Notes under the pieces: model-generated
The model's database searches: none
Told to the model about the DNA's origin: nothing
What the model saw: only the letters and a program-made list of their open reading frames with translations
Shown: in pieces, positions 9,844 through 21,153 of the stretch
How positions within the stretch are numbered: position 1 is the stretch's first letter
Layout of the letters: each line of letters opens with the position of its first letter
Program-made: the position numbers and the translations under genes
Origin: Clarkia xantiana subsp. parviflora
Taxonomy: Eukaryota; Streptophyta; Magnoliopsida; Myrtales; Onagraceae
DNA length: 64,000 bases
Direction of reading: 5' to 3'
Assembly: GCA_036873135.1 (NCBI GenBank)
Contig: JAPTYO010000059.1
Location: forward strand, 6,627,066-6,691,065

Positions 9844-12800
9844 TAACTTAATAGTACAAAAAGTAACATTGTCTTTTAAATTTAAGGTGGATTGTTCAAC
9901 AGTAGCATTAATTTGAAAAATGATTAAAAAAAAGTTTGTAACTACTCTCAAGATGCAATTAGATTGCTTGGTGGAGATCTAAGTACTTAGATAAGTCTAC
10001 ATGGTATTGCCATGTCATTAAGAAGAAAGTTGAAACTATGTGGACCAATTTAATTATTTTATTTTGACATGTAATTGGTGTATTTTAATACTTGTCAAAA
10101 CGATAGACAATTTATCAAGATTTTATTATATATATCTACTATATCTACTATATTATATTAATTCGGTATCGGAAGCCCCCTGGTCGACACGTGGACAGTC
10201 CAAGCAGTCACTGATTCCTAATTTAATCGGAATTTAATAGAGGTTCTCTAAATTTAGATACATAATATTGATTGGTTGAAAATTAAGAAGTATTTTTATC
10301 TCCTATTTTGGTCTCTACGCAATTTAAAGAAACAAATTAATTAAAAGTTCATTTTAAATAGTAAATCTATACAGTTTGGTTCCGGAAGACCATAGGCCGC
10401 CACGTAAGCAATGCATATATAGAAATAATAAAAATAATCAATAGTATGAGGTAACGTTATAGCAATATATATACTAATATAACAATATTAAAAAAAACTA
10501 CGGCACAAACCTCTACATAAATAAACAAGTTTAATTTAAGGCAACAGTATATATTATAATATATATAGTATAACTATATATATATATATACACGAGAGAA
10601 TTGATATATTAAGCATTAACCTAACCTATGCTATATATACACAATATTATACCTTAAAATTATCACACGAAAAAAAAAATAAAAACTCTCCACCAAAGAC
10701 ATGTCGAAGCAATCCGTACCCACCTTTACTCATACTCCACAACTTACCATATATCAATTATCAGCACCTTCCTCATCACTAGTGGGCCAATTCTTTCTGG
10801 TCGTCGGTCTCCCTCCTCGGGTCTATAAGAACACCCTCTAACTGTTCTACGCCTTCCACACAACTCGCAGCGGTAGACCTTGAGTTTCTCGGCCTTTTCG
10901 CCAACGAAGATCAGTGAGACACGCAGTTTCCCAACCAACCTAAAAAGTATGTCGTCTTTGGGGTTCTGAACACACTAGGATTTGGCCAGAGTGAAGAAGA
11001 GTTTTGACGATACGGGGATGACCGAAACAACCTGAGAGGTTTTATGTGTGACTATTTCCTATATTTTCACATCATCTGTATATGCATACAATTATACATG
11101 GACTTAAGTTAAATGCACTCATAATGTGAATTTGAATGCAGAGAGTGTAGAAAGCGGGGCCGAAGAGATGGACGAAGCCTTTAGGGTTGCTAAGGAGAGG
11201 TTTAGGTACTTGACCTAGGAATCTCCTGATCATTATGAAAAGTGGTCGTTCTTTGTGGTACACGACTATAATAGCGTCTTTGTATTCTCCAATTTAATGA
11301 TTCAAACTATTGTTAGAGTTTTAACGAAGTTTTCCTTGATTTTTTTGCTCCAAGGAAATAAATAGACAAATCATCAAAATTGACTGCCAGAAGATCAAAG
11401 ATCAAGACTATAAATCATATAATTAAACCGATTATTCAAGATCAACTTAGGTATGAGTTACTACACGTTTTCTTTTTGATATTTAAATTCTTATGTGAAA
11501 TAAATATCTTGATCTAATCCTTTTGTAAACCTTGGTTTAAATCTCTGTCCATTATCTTGGCAAAAAAAAAAAAATCTTTGTCCAATATCAGTCTCTAAGC
11601 ATACCCTAATTTTGCATGCAGGTTCCTGCCAATAAATATTAATTGTATGAAGACGATGATAGTTTTACATAATATGTCAGCTTATGCTCCGACTAATTTA
11701 TCAATTATTTTATACTAAATATATATTTATGGACTGTATATATGTTGTATTTGCATTTAGATGTAGGTCTCACGGGAAGTTGTATATATCAACTAAAATT
11801 AATGAAAGGTTTTTTTTTTTTTTTTGTTTTGCCGAGAATGAAATTTTGTTTCGCTAGATCAAATTCGAAGTAAGTGTATCGAAATAAGAGTTTTTAAGAG
11901 ATTGATCAACTCCAAATTTCGGTTTTGATAGGATCTTTTGTAATTATCGTGCATTACTGAACAATGAACAATATGCATCTTCTCTCTCTTCTTACTCCTG
12001 TGGATATGGTCAGCATGTGTCGGTGTTAGAAATACTGTTTGTTTTGCCATGAATGAGTCCAGCTCTAGCAATGAAGCTGTTCTTGGAGCCCATATAGTTC
12101 ATTCATCATATAATTAACAAGACGTGAAACATCTCGAACTCGACGGATGCCTGGAGATGGCCATCGCCTCCTCTTATTTATCATTGTGCGTATATATATG
12201 TATATATAGTGGGTATGCATTCTCAATACGCATCACAAATTAGAAAGGGGAAAAAGCGTTCGATTGGATTTAGGGTCCGGGTGGGTGGATTGATTGAGCC
12301 GGTAACTTTGTAATTTGAAATTTAGAACTTATATGTTATGTTTTCTTCAATTGATAAGCTCCATATCTCGATTTTGAAATTTATTATAAGTCGATTATCT
12401 TATAATGACAATAGTTACTCTTTTTGTGATATACGACTTTTTTTTTTTTTTTTTTCAATCTATGATTCAAGTTCGTGTTATTCGTATTTGAGATAAATAA
12501 TATCAACATTAAGACAAATAAGTTATTGAATGTTAATTAGCATGCTATTATTGCTATTATTGAGTGTCAACTTCTAATTAGGATAATAATAAACATATAA
12601 TTAATTTTAAACAAACTTATAATTTATTATTTATATATATAATATTAATATTTATATATATAATATTAATATTTATAAAAACAAAAAACAAATTTTTACA
12701 CTGGAAAAAAATTTGGTTATATAAATGTCGTTATAATTATTAAATATAATTATAATAATAATAATAATAATTATAAAGTATAGAAAAACCTTAAAATTAC

Positions 12801-13127
12801 CAGCATCATAACTTTTTCTTTGGGGTAAAAAGCATCATAACTTTAATAGATCATATTTATACATTTTTTAGAATATACATTTTTTAGGCCAAATCATATT
12901 CAACCATAATAACTTCAAATTTTTCATAAAAATTATAATAACTTAAAATATTATTTTTCAAAAGTTATGTTATGCTTATTTTCACAAGTATATTATACAA
13001 GCTTTATTTACAATAAAATATATAGTATTATACAGTAATCAATTTAATATGAATGTATGCCCTTTTTAAATTATTATTTCGAAAATAAATTAAAATATAC
13101 TTATCTAATATCTTAGTATTTTTAACA

Positions 13128-13155
13128 CGCGCGGTGCGTGGGGTTAGTAGCTAGT
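13128..13155 (+). mobile_element. Third Helitron-like 3' end, upstream of RACK1
   Basis: A CACGCGCGGTGCGTG hairpin is followed by GGGTTAGTAG and CTAG at 13,151-13,154, then T. It ends about 360 bases before the RACK1 start codon and about 180 bases before the first promoter motif. The 5' end was not found. Confidence 0.55.
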
Positions 13156-13330
13156 ATATATATATTATATAATTGTGCAGTAGTTCAACTTCAACTTTAT
13201 CCATAATTGGTCTCGAATTTCAACTCCTGCCGAGCTTAAATATAGAAAAAATTAACATTTATAAATAAATAGCTTAAATGGATAACAATTTTTTTTTTTC
13301 TGGCCATCGAAAAGAATTTATTTAGTTCAA

Positions 13331-13510
13331 TTGGGCTTCTATGCGACAAACAGATCTCTGGGCCCAATCTCGACTTCCCAAAGGCCGAAAGCGAAACCCT
13401 AATGCATATGCATATATAAGCTCCGCTAAACACCCCTTCTTCCATTTCCTGAGATACTCGTTGCCTCTGCAGACCCTTTGAAAACCCTAACGCCGACGAC
13501 CACAGCAGCG
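13331..13510 (+). promoter_or_regulatory. RACK1 promoter and 5' leader: site II, telo-box, TATA
   Basis: Two site II motifs (TGGGCT at 13,332 and TGGGCC at 13,359), a telo-box AAACCCTAA at 13,394-13,402, a TATA box TATATAA at 13,413, then a pyrimidine-rich likely start region. A second AAACCCTAA lies in the leader at 13,482-13,490. Site II plus telo-box is the known arrangement of plant ribosomal-protein and translation-factor promoters, fitting a ribosome-bound protein. The transcription start is inferred. Confidence 0.75.
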
Positions 13511-15110
13511 ATGGGAGAGGCTCTAGTACTCAAGGGCACCATGAGGGCCCACACTGATATGGTGACGGCCATCGCCTCGCCGATCGACAACTCTAACATG
13601 ATCGTCACCTCCTCCAGGGACAAGTCAATCATCGTCTGGGATATCAAGAAGGAGGAGGGTTGTTTCGGTGTTGCTCGCCGTCGTCTTACCGGACACTCAC
13701 ATTTTGTCCAAGATGTTGTACTCTCCTCCGACAGCCAGTTTGCTCTCTCTGGTTCCTGGGATGGTGAGCTGCGACTCTGGGATCTATCCACTGGTGTAAC
13801 CACTAGAAGGTATCAGAATGTACTCGATCTATCATTTCTTTTGGATTGCCTACTTGCTACGTTCCGTGGTTTGTGATTGATGATTGCTGTTTGATGTTGA
13901 TGATTTGCTGAGCGCTCAGTTGGTTAATACTTTAACTTCTTCAAATGGTATTATTGGATAATTGACGTGGGTTCCCGTTTCATATGCTTCGATTTTTATT
14001 GTGGTAATCAATTATGACGTGCGCTGAATCATTGTTTTTTCCTAGTTTAATTGTAGTATTAATTGTGAACATTGCCATATGATGAAGGATCTGCATTTAA
14101 ACTTTTGGTTTCTGTATAAAAATTGTTTGAACGTTTTGTACAATCAAAACTGGCAGCTTACTGAAGCTCGGTGTTTAGATAGTTTGCTCTTGTCATTCAT
14201 ATTTGATTTGTGTATTTCTGCTTTGGTGGTTTGTTTGGTTTTGAGTAATTATAAGAATGTATTGCTACATATGTAATTCTGATGCTTGTTTAATTATTAT
14301 TATAGGTTTGTGAGTCACACCAAGGATGTCCTGTCAGTCGCATTCTCCCTTGACAACCGTCAGATTGTGTCGGCATCACGTGATCGCACCATCAAGCTCT
14401 GGAACACACTTGGAGAGTGCAAGTACACCATCCAAGAAGCTGATGCCCATACTGACTGGGTTAGCTGTGTGAGGTTCAGCCCTAACACACTGCAGCCAAC
14501 TATTGTCTCTGCTTCATGGGACAAAACCGTGAAGCTCTGGAACTTGACCAACTGCAAGCTGAGGAACACCCTTACTGGACACAACGGCTATGTGAACACC
14601 GTAGCAGTGTCTCCAGATGGTTCCCTCTGTGCAAGTGGAGGCAAAGATGGAGTCATTTTGTTGTGGGATCTGTCAGAGGGGAAGAAGCTCTACTCACTTG
14701 ATGCTGGGTCCATCATTCACTCGCTGTGCTTCAGTCCCAACAGGTACTGGCTTTGTGCAGCAACTGAGACTAGCATCAAGGTTTGGGATCTTGAGAGCAA
14801 GAGCATTGTTGAGGATTTGAAGGTTGATTTGAAGGTCGAAGCTGATAAATCTGATGGCTCCACTGGCGCCACAAACAAGAAGGTATTTTCATGATTGCAG
14901 AGTGACCTTATTTGGCAAATTAGTTTCTTGGTGGATATCCGATTTATTTATTCAGAATGGTGATTCTGTTATGATTGTTGGTTAACTTAACTGGGCATTT
15001 TACTGTAGGTGATTTACTGCACGAGCTTGAACTGGAGCGCAGATGGAAGCACCTTGTTCAGCGGTTACAACGATGGTGTGATCCGAGTCTGGGGAATTAA
15101 CGCCTACTAG
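13511..15110 (+). CDS. RACK1: RACK1-type WD40 scaffold protein, 3 exons
   Basis: Exons 13,511-13,809, 14,306-14,882 and 15,009-15,110 join in phase to give 325 residues, close to the roughly 327 of plant RACK1. The ATG at 13,511 starts [20 protein letters not shown], the usual plant RACK1 start. Seven WD repeats fill the protein, several ending in WD-type dipeptides (SIIVWD, ELRLWD, TIKLWN, TVKLWN, VILLWD, SIKVWD, VIRVWG). Introns are GT-AG; the first splits an Arg codon. RACK1 binds the 40S ribosomal subunit near the mRNA exit channel and also acts as a cytosolic scaffold for kinases and G-protein signalling. The promoter shows ribosomal-protein-type motifs. Which paralogue it is (A, B or C) cannot be said from sequence alone. 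No breaks seen. Confidence 0.97.
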
Positions 15111-15754
15111 GGAGTTGTTTTATCAAGTTGTCAGTTGCAACTCTTTCATATCTTGTTATGTTTTTAGAAGCTTTGAAAACCTTGCCTAGATTTGCGTGAA
15201 ATGTTTGAACTGTTTTTTTCACATGAGAATCTTGTTTCAGTTTCGTAATGATTTGTATGTTGAGATTTTGGTCTAATTGCATGCACAATCATTTTTACAT
15301 ATTTTATAATAATTCTTAAATGTGTCACATAATCTACTAAAAGACCGTAACTGCTCTGGAGGTATTGGTTAACGTCCAATACCCGAACAAGTAGAGTAGA
15401 TGCGGTTAAAACAATGGAGGCAAGGATAATAACGTTCGAACCAGAACAACTAGTAATGCAAAAGCTAAAGCAGCAAATCGGCTTATTGACGGAGATGACC
15501 CCAAATTCTTCCTTGAGTTTGACATAGCTAACAGAGGATTTGTACAACAAGCGATACCAAATCGGACCCATAGTATGTCCGAAACACAAACAGTTCTATG
15601 CAAAAACGAAGATGACCACTTGACCGGTGTAGATTTTTGTAAGGCGCTCCCGCCATATGAACATCCGCGAAGGATTAGCGCAAGGGGAGGGTGCCTAAGA
15701 AATGCTCAGTCTCTTCAAAAGGAGACGGGAATAGGATGCGACCGAAGTCGTATC
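15111..15754. other. RACK1 3' flank and unassigned stretch before the Ogre-like element
   Basis: The 3' untranslated region probably covers 15,111 to about 15,300. From 15,330 to 15,749 the sequence is of more balanced composition, with open frames on both strands (15,164-15,589 minus, 15,575-15,784 plus), none recognised. The last five bases, GTATC at 15,750-15,754, are the target duplication of the following retrotransposon. Confidence 0.5.
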
Positions 15755-17236
15755 TGTAAACACTCGATTTTGACCCGAACGTAACGACGTTACACATGAT
15801 ACGTCAAATTCCGGACGCGTCAAGCCACAAAGTCTCCAAAGATGCTCAAGGGCACATTAGGGAAATTATTATAAAATATATTTTAAATTATTTCGAATTT
15901 ATTTAATATTTTCGGAATTTTTAAAATATATATATATATATATATATATATAATAATTAGTTTTTTTTTATTTTAGAAAATTATCTGTAAGATATTTATC
16001 TCCAGATATTATTTTTTATTCAAAAAAATAATTATCTGTAAAGATAAATATCCTTAGGAATATTCTCTAGAATAATTATCTGTTATAATTTTTTATATAC
16101 ATTTTATCTGTAATCTAGACTAGGTTTTTAGTATAAATAAGAGTCTAGGTCACATTGTAAACATACAGAAAACACATCAGAAAATAATAGACTATTTTTT
16201 TTTGGGATCCGTGCGAATTTTGTCCTTTTGTGAATTATTTCAAAAAAAAAATTTCTTCCCGTCTGGAGCCCCCTGCTGTCGCCGGACTGACCGCCGCCTC
16301 GCCGCCGACGCCTCTTCGGTCAGCCCCGCCAACGCGCTTTGTCCGTCCCCCCACGCCGTCCGCCGTTCGCCACCGCCGCACCTGGTCCGTCCCCCCACGC
16401 CTAACGCCGGCCAGAGTCCCTCTGTCGGTCTCTTCCCAATCGGATTCGCCCCTTCCGGTGTCACCTCGCCGTCTGGTGGTCCACGTCGCCGTCTGGTGGT
16501 CCACGTCGTCGTGCCGTGTCCAATTGCTGTCCACCTCACGTCCAGAGCCCCTCCCTGCAGCCACCGGCGACCTCCGCCTCAGCCCTTCCCCTGCGCTGTC
16601 TTCTCCATCCTCTGTCGAAGGTAATTCTGATTTTTTTTTTTTTATATTTATTTATTTGTTTATTATTAATATTTGGTTATAAGGTTTTCTGTTTTAAATT
16701 ATTATTATTATATTATAATTAATTAAAAATCAAAATGTAATTAGTGAGACTTAATTACTAGTTTGGATGTAATTGGTAAACTTTAATTAGTAATTTAATC
16801 GTAATTGACTAATTTTAATTTAATAGCATGTTAGAAGTTTTTTTAGTATTTTAGATTTCATTTTTACTAGGAGTTATAGGTTATAATTAATTTTTTAGAT
16901 TTATGATTATATTTGATTAATATTTTTATGATGAAATTTGACTAATTTTGACATTTTTTAGATTAATTGGGCGAAATGTATGTGAATGATAAAATTGGCA
17001 AATTTAGTAAATTGAGTACCGAAATGGCGTAATTAAAAATTATATTTTTTTATTCGTAATAGTACCCCCGAACTCGAACTTCTGATCGTAGACCGATTTT
17101 ATACCTAGGTATGTAATTCGTTATTCGCTTAGGTAATATAGGATTCTAGTTAGCCTTAATTAACTAGTGGCGACTCTTTTCAAAATTCGCACGTTTTCAA
17201 AACGTACTTCGCCGTAGGTTAGATTTAGGTCTGACA
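15755..17236 (+). repeat. 5' LTR of the Ogre-like element
   Basis: Starts TGTAAACAC and ends CTGACA. It has a TATA-like TATAAATAA near 16,131 and an (AT)n run at about 15,929-15,952. A GC-rich block (16,255-16,620), proline/arginine-rich in translation, is followed by a splice-donor-like AAG|GTAATT at 16,621. The right 500 bases match the 3' LTR at 19,632-20,148 and, more loosely, the LTR ends at 48,220-48,462, 61,640-61,871 and (inverted) 29,412-29,640. Confidence 0.85.
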
Positions 17237-17239
17237 ATT

Positions 17240-17257
17240 TGGCGACTCTGCTGGGGA
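17240..17257 (+). other. Primer-binding site, tRNA-Arg type
   Basis: TGGCGACTCTGCTGGGGA lies three bases after the LTR end. It is nearly complementary to the 3' end of plant tRNA-Arg(ACG), as I recall that tRNA, the primer reported for Ogre elements. The same site (TGGCGACTCTGCTAGAGA) follows the LTR at 48,462. Confidence 0.8.
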
Positions 17258-17889
17258 CATACTTGAGGGTTCGGGCTCTTACATATTTGCTTGTTTGCCA
17301 TGTTTAAGTTTTTTTTATATTCAACTTTGTCGTCCTAATTTGATTTGCTTTTGGGTGATTTCAGGTGTAAATATATTTTATAACTAACTATTTTTCTTTA
17401 TTGTAGTCTATACTGTATAAATTCGCACACACATCACTTTAGAATAAGGACCAAACGCCTAAACCCCGGAGGTTTAGTACGGTACGACCGGAGCGGCTGG
17501 GCTGCCGGTACGACTCGGAAAACCTCTACTCGCTTGTGAAGGTCCTGTGATCCCTATAATGGGGTGAGGAAACCACCTTGTCGGGAACCTATCAGTGGAA
17601 CCAACCATAGAACAAAGCAAAACACACACTACCTGAAGCTTCAATCCGGCTGATATGCATGCATGCGTGATTTTTTTTGTTTCGCTTTATCATTCTCGAC
17701 CCCTAGATTTTATGCTGTATAGGATATGGGTCCATATGTAATCTTCATGTTATAGTGTTGTAATTGTAAAGGTGACATGGATACTAGTGGAAACTTTACT
17801 TTAAAGCATGCATCATCATTTTAAAAAATAAACTTATGTGCCATTCATTTCACCAACTCTAAAGTGTTTTACACTCCATTTTGGTAAGG

Positions 17890-19513
17890 ATGGAGGCAGT
17901 GCGCAAATACCCGCACCTCATGACTTTGCCGGCTCCCAAGGAAGATATCAATCGAATATGGAATGCCATGCTAAGCACGGAACAAGATTACGTCACCAAA
18001 ATTATTGGAGGAATTCAACGGCTCCCCGACTACAAAATAGAGTGGCATATGCTTGAAGCTTTAACCGACTTTTGGGACCCGGAAAAAGCAGTGTTCATCA
18101 TCAATGGCGTAGAGCTCACCCCCACGCTAGAAGAATACGGACAACTAGTGCAAGGTGTCGAATGGAATAGGAAGATTATACTGCCACAATTCGGAGCCCC
18201 GGAGAGATGTATCATGTCCGCACTATTGCAAAAGGAGGGTGGCTAACGAGCTTATGGTGAATGTAGAGCATGGTATATCTATCGAGCGTTTAATAAGATG
18301 GATCGATTTCAGAATGAAAGATGAACGAACGATTCGAGGAGCAACTCACGCCTATCTCTTACTTTTTTTCGGGACTGTCTTATTCCCCCGCTCCAAAAGC
18401 CATATAGACGTGGCATTAGCACACGTCGTCCTTCAGGTGGTCGAGGGCAGAGGTTACATAGTGGCGTTGCTTGCTGAAACAATCACGTCACTAAATCTCA
18501 TAAAAGCTAAAGGAAAAGGGGTAATTAGGGCAAGTCCAGCTTTACTACAAATATGGTTTTTAAGTCATTTAATCGAGATCGGCGCGGGTTTCCCCAAATT
18601 TCGTTTTCTCATTGACCAAAAAATTATATCAAGGATGATAGATTATTCTCGCCATATAGATAGAGGATGGAGCGCCCTTGAATGGAGAAAACATTTTTCA
18701 AAACTTTTACCTATAGATATTTTGTGGGTAGCCCGTTGGTTTTCGCCAAAACCCGTATTTCTAAAATGCAAAGATTTCGAAGGTATTCCTCTTATCAGTC
18801 ACCTAGGCTCAGTAGTCACCTACCCGACTCGAGTCACAAGACAACTGGGGGGCCTCCAAGGTATACCGGCGAGCGGGAAGGGAACCTCTCTCGTGTTCAA
18901 ATGGCATGACAACAAAATCACTCAAGCCACGCTCAAGGAAGGTGCCGGACGGATTCAAAAGATTTGGGAAAACCGAGTCGAGGAGAAGCTCCATATGCCG
19001 GACGATCTCGGAGAAGAGGAAAAGATGTATTGCGCTTCCAAGAAATACATTTACCGATTTCACACGACTCCAAGTGAGCCACTCATTGACCCCACAGAGA
19101 TCCTCGGACAAAGGCCCCAAACTCAACATCCTTCTAGCGAAGATGTGTACGACACATTGACGGCTCGGGTAGAAATTCAGTGCACGACATGGGTCCAGGA
19201 CTGTGCAAGGGCCAGGGAAGAGGTCAGGCATCTACAAAAAAACCTTGATGAAGCAATTGCCACCGTCACGCACCAGCAATGGGCTCTCAAAGTGAAAGAG
19301 AGACAAAGGACGCGACTAAGTGCCGAGCTTGAAAAGTTCAAACGAAGAGCGAGAAAACTCAAGTTTTTTTCAAAACATTTATCTGTCGCTTTCATTAGAA
19401 CTAAAGAGCAAGCACTCGACACCCTCGGCGAGATGCGCAGTCGTGTAAAACATTTTAGAGTTCAAAATTTTAATTGTAAAACTATCTCTTTTATGAATAA
19501 GATGTTGGAATGA
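17890..19513 (+). pseudogene. Ogre ORF1-like protein (plant mobile domain/DUF7745 type), frameshifted
   Basis: The frame from ATG 17,890 runs to about 18,240 and continues in the next frame to a stop at 19,511-19,513, so one frameshift lies near 18,215-18,245. Together they would make about 540 residues. The first part has the LTPTLEEYGQL motif typical of plant mobile-domain/ORF1 proteins of Ogre elements. The middle is helix-rich and the last roughly 130 residues (AREEVRHLQKNLDEA and on) form a likely coiled coil. It lies between the leader and a truncated 3' LTR, with no gag, protease or polymerase after it. ORF1 proteins of this lineage have no settled function. The domain name is from recall, not a search. 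Confidence 0.65.
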
Positions 19514-19631
19514 ATGACACATTAATTTTAAAAAAAAGTCATGCATGGAATTCTTCGTCCCCATTGTGAATCGTCATTTTTTTTTCCAATTGCAGGAACT
19601 AGCTAGTACTGGCACGTACGCGAAAACTCAC

Positions 19632-20148
19632 TAATTAAAAATTAAAATGTAATTAGTGAGACTTAATTAATAGTTTAGATGTAATTGGTAAAATTTAATT
19701 AGTAATTTAATCGTAATTGACTAATTTTAATTTAATAGCATGTTAGATTTTTTTTTAGTATTTTAGATTTCATTTTTACTAGGAGTTATAGGTTATAATT
19801 AATTTTTTAGATTTATGATTATATTTGATTAATATTTTTATGATGAAATTTGACTAATTTTGACATTTTGTAGATTAATTGGGCGTAATGTATGTGCATG
19901 ATAAAATTGGCAAATTTAGTAAATTGAGTACCGAAAGGGCGTAATTGAAAATTATATTTTTTGATTCGTAATAGAACCCCCGAACTCGAACTTCTGATCG
20001 TAGACCTATTTTATACCTAGGTATGTAATTCGTTATTCGCTTAGGTAATATAGGATTCTAGTTAGCCTTAATTAACTAGTGGCGACTCTTTTCAAAATTC
20101 GCACGTTTTCAAAACGTACTTCGCCGTAGGTTAGATTTATGTCTGACA
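19632..20148 (+). repeat. Truncated 3' LTR of the Ogre-like element
   Basis: It matches the 5' LTR from about 16,718 to 17,236 nearly base for base, with scattered substitutions. Its left edge begins abruptly at about 19,632 after the end of ORF1, so no polypurine tract or U3 is present. It ends CTGACA followed by the GTATC duplication. Confidence 0.85.
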
Positions 20149-20153
20149 GTATC

Positions 20154-21153
20154 GTTGATACCTCGAAGGGTATATGTCATGTAGTGATTCGTTTGGTGTA
20201 CAGAATGTTGGTTCTGACAAAGTATGAGTTCGACTGGAAGGGGATGGAGGGTTAGAGGTACAGCTTCAAATGATGCCAATGCATACATAGTAGGCTACTT
20301 TGTTAAAAGACATCTGGTTTAAATTGAGGATATTATTTGGGTCATGGCTGATTTTTTCATATTTCCCTACTACGTGTCGTCAATTACTCTCTAGTCTCTA
20401 GGCAGGGTCATCGAATGTTTTTTTTGGCTATAGCAGGCGTAGCTTCATAATATTTCGCAGTTGAATGGACATGTTATCTTGGGCCGAGCCTATTTGCGGA
20501 AATGGGCTTAGGCCCAATTCCTTCCGTGGGCCTTATCCAACACCTGATTTCGTATCTATTTCTGTTTTAGGTTCCTTCCTTTCTCATCAGTCACCTGAAG
20601 ATGCATGCTAAAGACGGATACTAAATAAATAATATACAAGCAAGATAGATAATAGTTTTGAAGTTCTCACCGTTTTTTTTTAATAAATATTTAGACAAGA
20701 AAAGTTTAAAACTATCATCATATATTAATTGTGAATTTGGATGGTATGTTGATAGAGACTTAGTAAGCATTTACTTAAGATATGTATAGTAACTATCCGG
20801 CATTTCTATTGGGAAAAGAAGGGGTTATAGATAGAGAAATTACAGTTAAAGTCGGTGACCTCAAAAAGGCTCTACTCTGATACGAAATGAGGAAAGAACA
20901 GAACCGACCCTCAAAAAACCAAAGGCCACAATTTCTAGTTAGAAATAGATAGCCTCGGCCCTACGACTGACTCTACACACTTATTATTATACTCTCTGCG
21001 TGTGTGTGAGACAAAAAAGAAAAGAAAAGAAAAGAAAAGAAAAGAAAGAGAAAGGTAGGTAGGTGGCTATATTATCTTCATCAAGTAAGTCAGCAGCCAC
21101 TTCAGCTAGTTAGTTCAGCTGTGTGCTGTGCAGTGGCAGTGGATGCAACAACA
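20154..21153. other. Intergenic region and DOX2 upstream region
   Basis: No gene seen. A microsatellite of AAAAG units lies at about 21,010-21,045, close to the likely 5' leader of the following gene. CAGCTG- and GTAGGT-type repeats are next to it. No certain TATA box could be picked. Confidence 0.5.

Larger units (their letters stand above)
8331..13330. other. AT-rich intergenic DNA with Helitron-like ends
   Basis: About 5 kb without a recognisable gene. It holds AT-rich tracts, a tandem repeat (9,012-9,246), a pair of direct repeats (9,253-9,436) and three Helitron-like 3' ends (listed separately). The segment 10,940-11,215 contains two short plus-strand stretches that look exon-like (one ends GQSEEEF before a stop, the other reads EEMDEAFRVAKERFRYL), possibly a gene fragment carried by a transposon. 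I cannot name it. Confidence 0.5.
15755..20148 (+). mobile_element. Deleted Ogre/Tat-like gypsy retrotransposon with GTATC target duplication
   Basis: The element starts TGTAAACAC at 15,755 and ends CTGACA at 20,148. GTATC lies directly before (15,750-15,754) and directly after (20,149-20,153). It holds a full 5' LTR, a primer-binding site, a leader, an ORF1-like frame and a 3' LTR lacking roughly its first 960 bases. No gag-pol is present. Because the target duplication is intact while the 3' LTR is cut, the loss of gag-pol and of the left part of the 3' LTR probably followed insertion as one internal deletion. The Ogre/Tat assignment rests on the tRNA-Arg primer site and the type of ORF1. 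Confidence 0.85.

Noticed and set aside
10744..10938. Minus frame with CELCGRRR, resembling a zinc-binding site
   Set aside because: Only one CxxC pair, no splice context and no family recognised; likely chance.
13426..13803. Minus frame of 125 codons over RACK1 exon 1
   Set aside because: Antisense shadow of a well-supported exon.
16202..16682. Proline/arginine-rich frames of 99-150 codons on both strands
   Set aside because: They come from the GC-rich block of an LTR, occur in several frames at once and have equivalents at 29.9-30.3, 47.7-48.0 and 60.8-61.3 kb.
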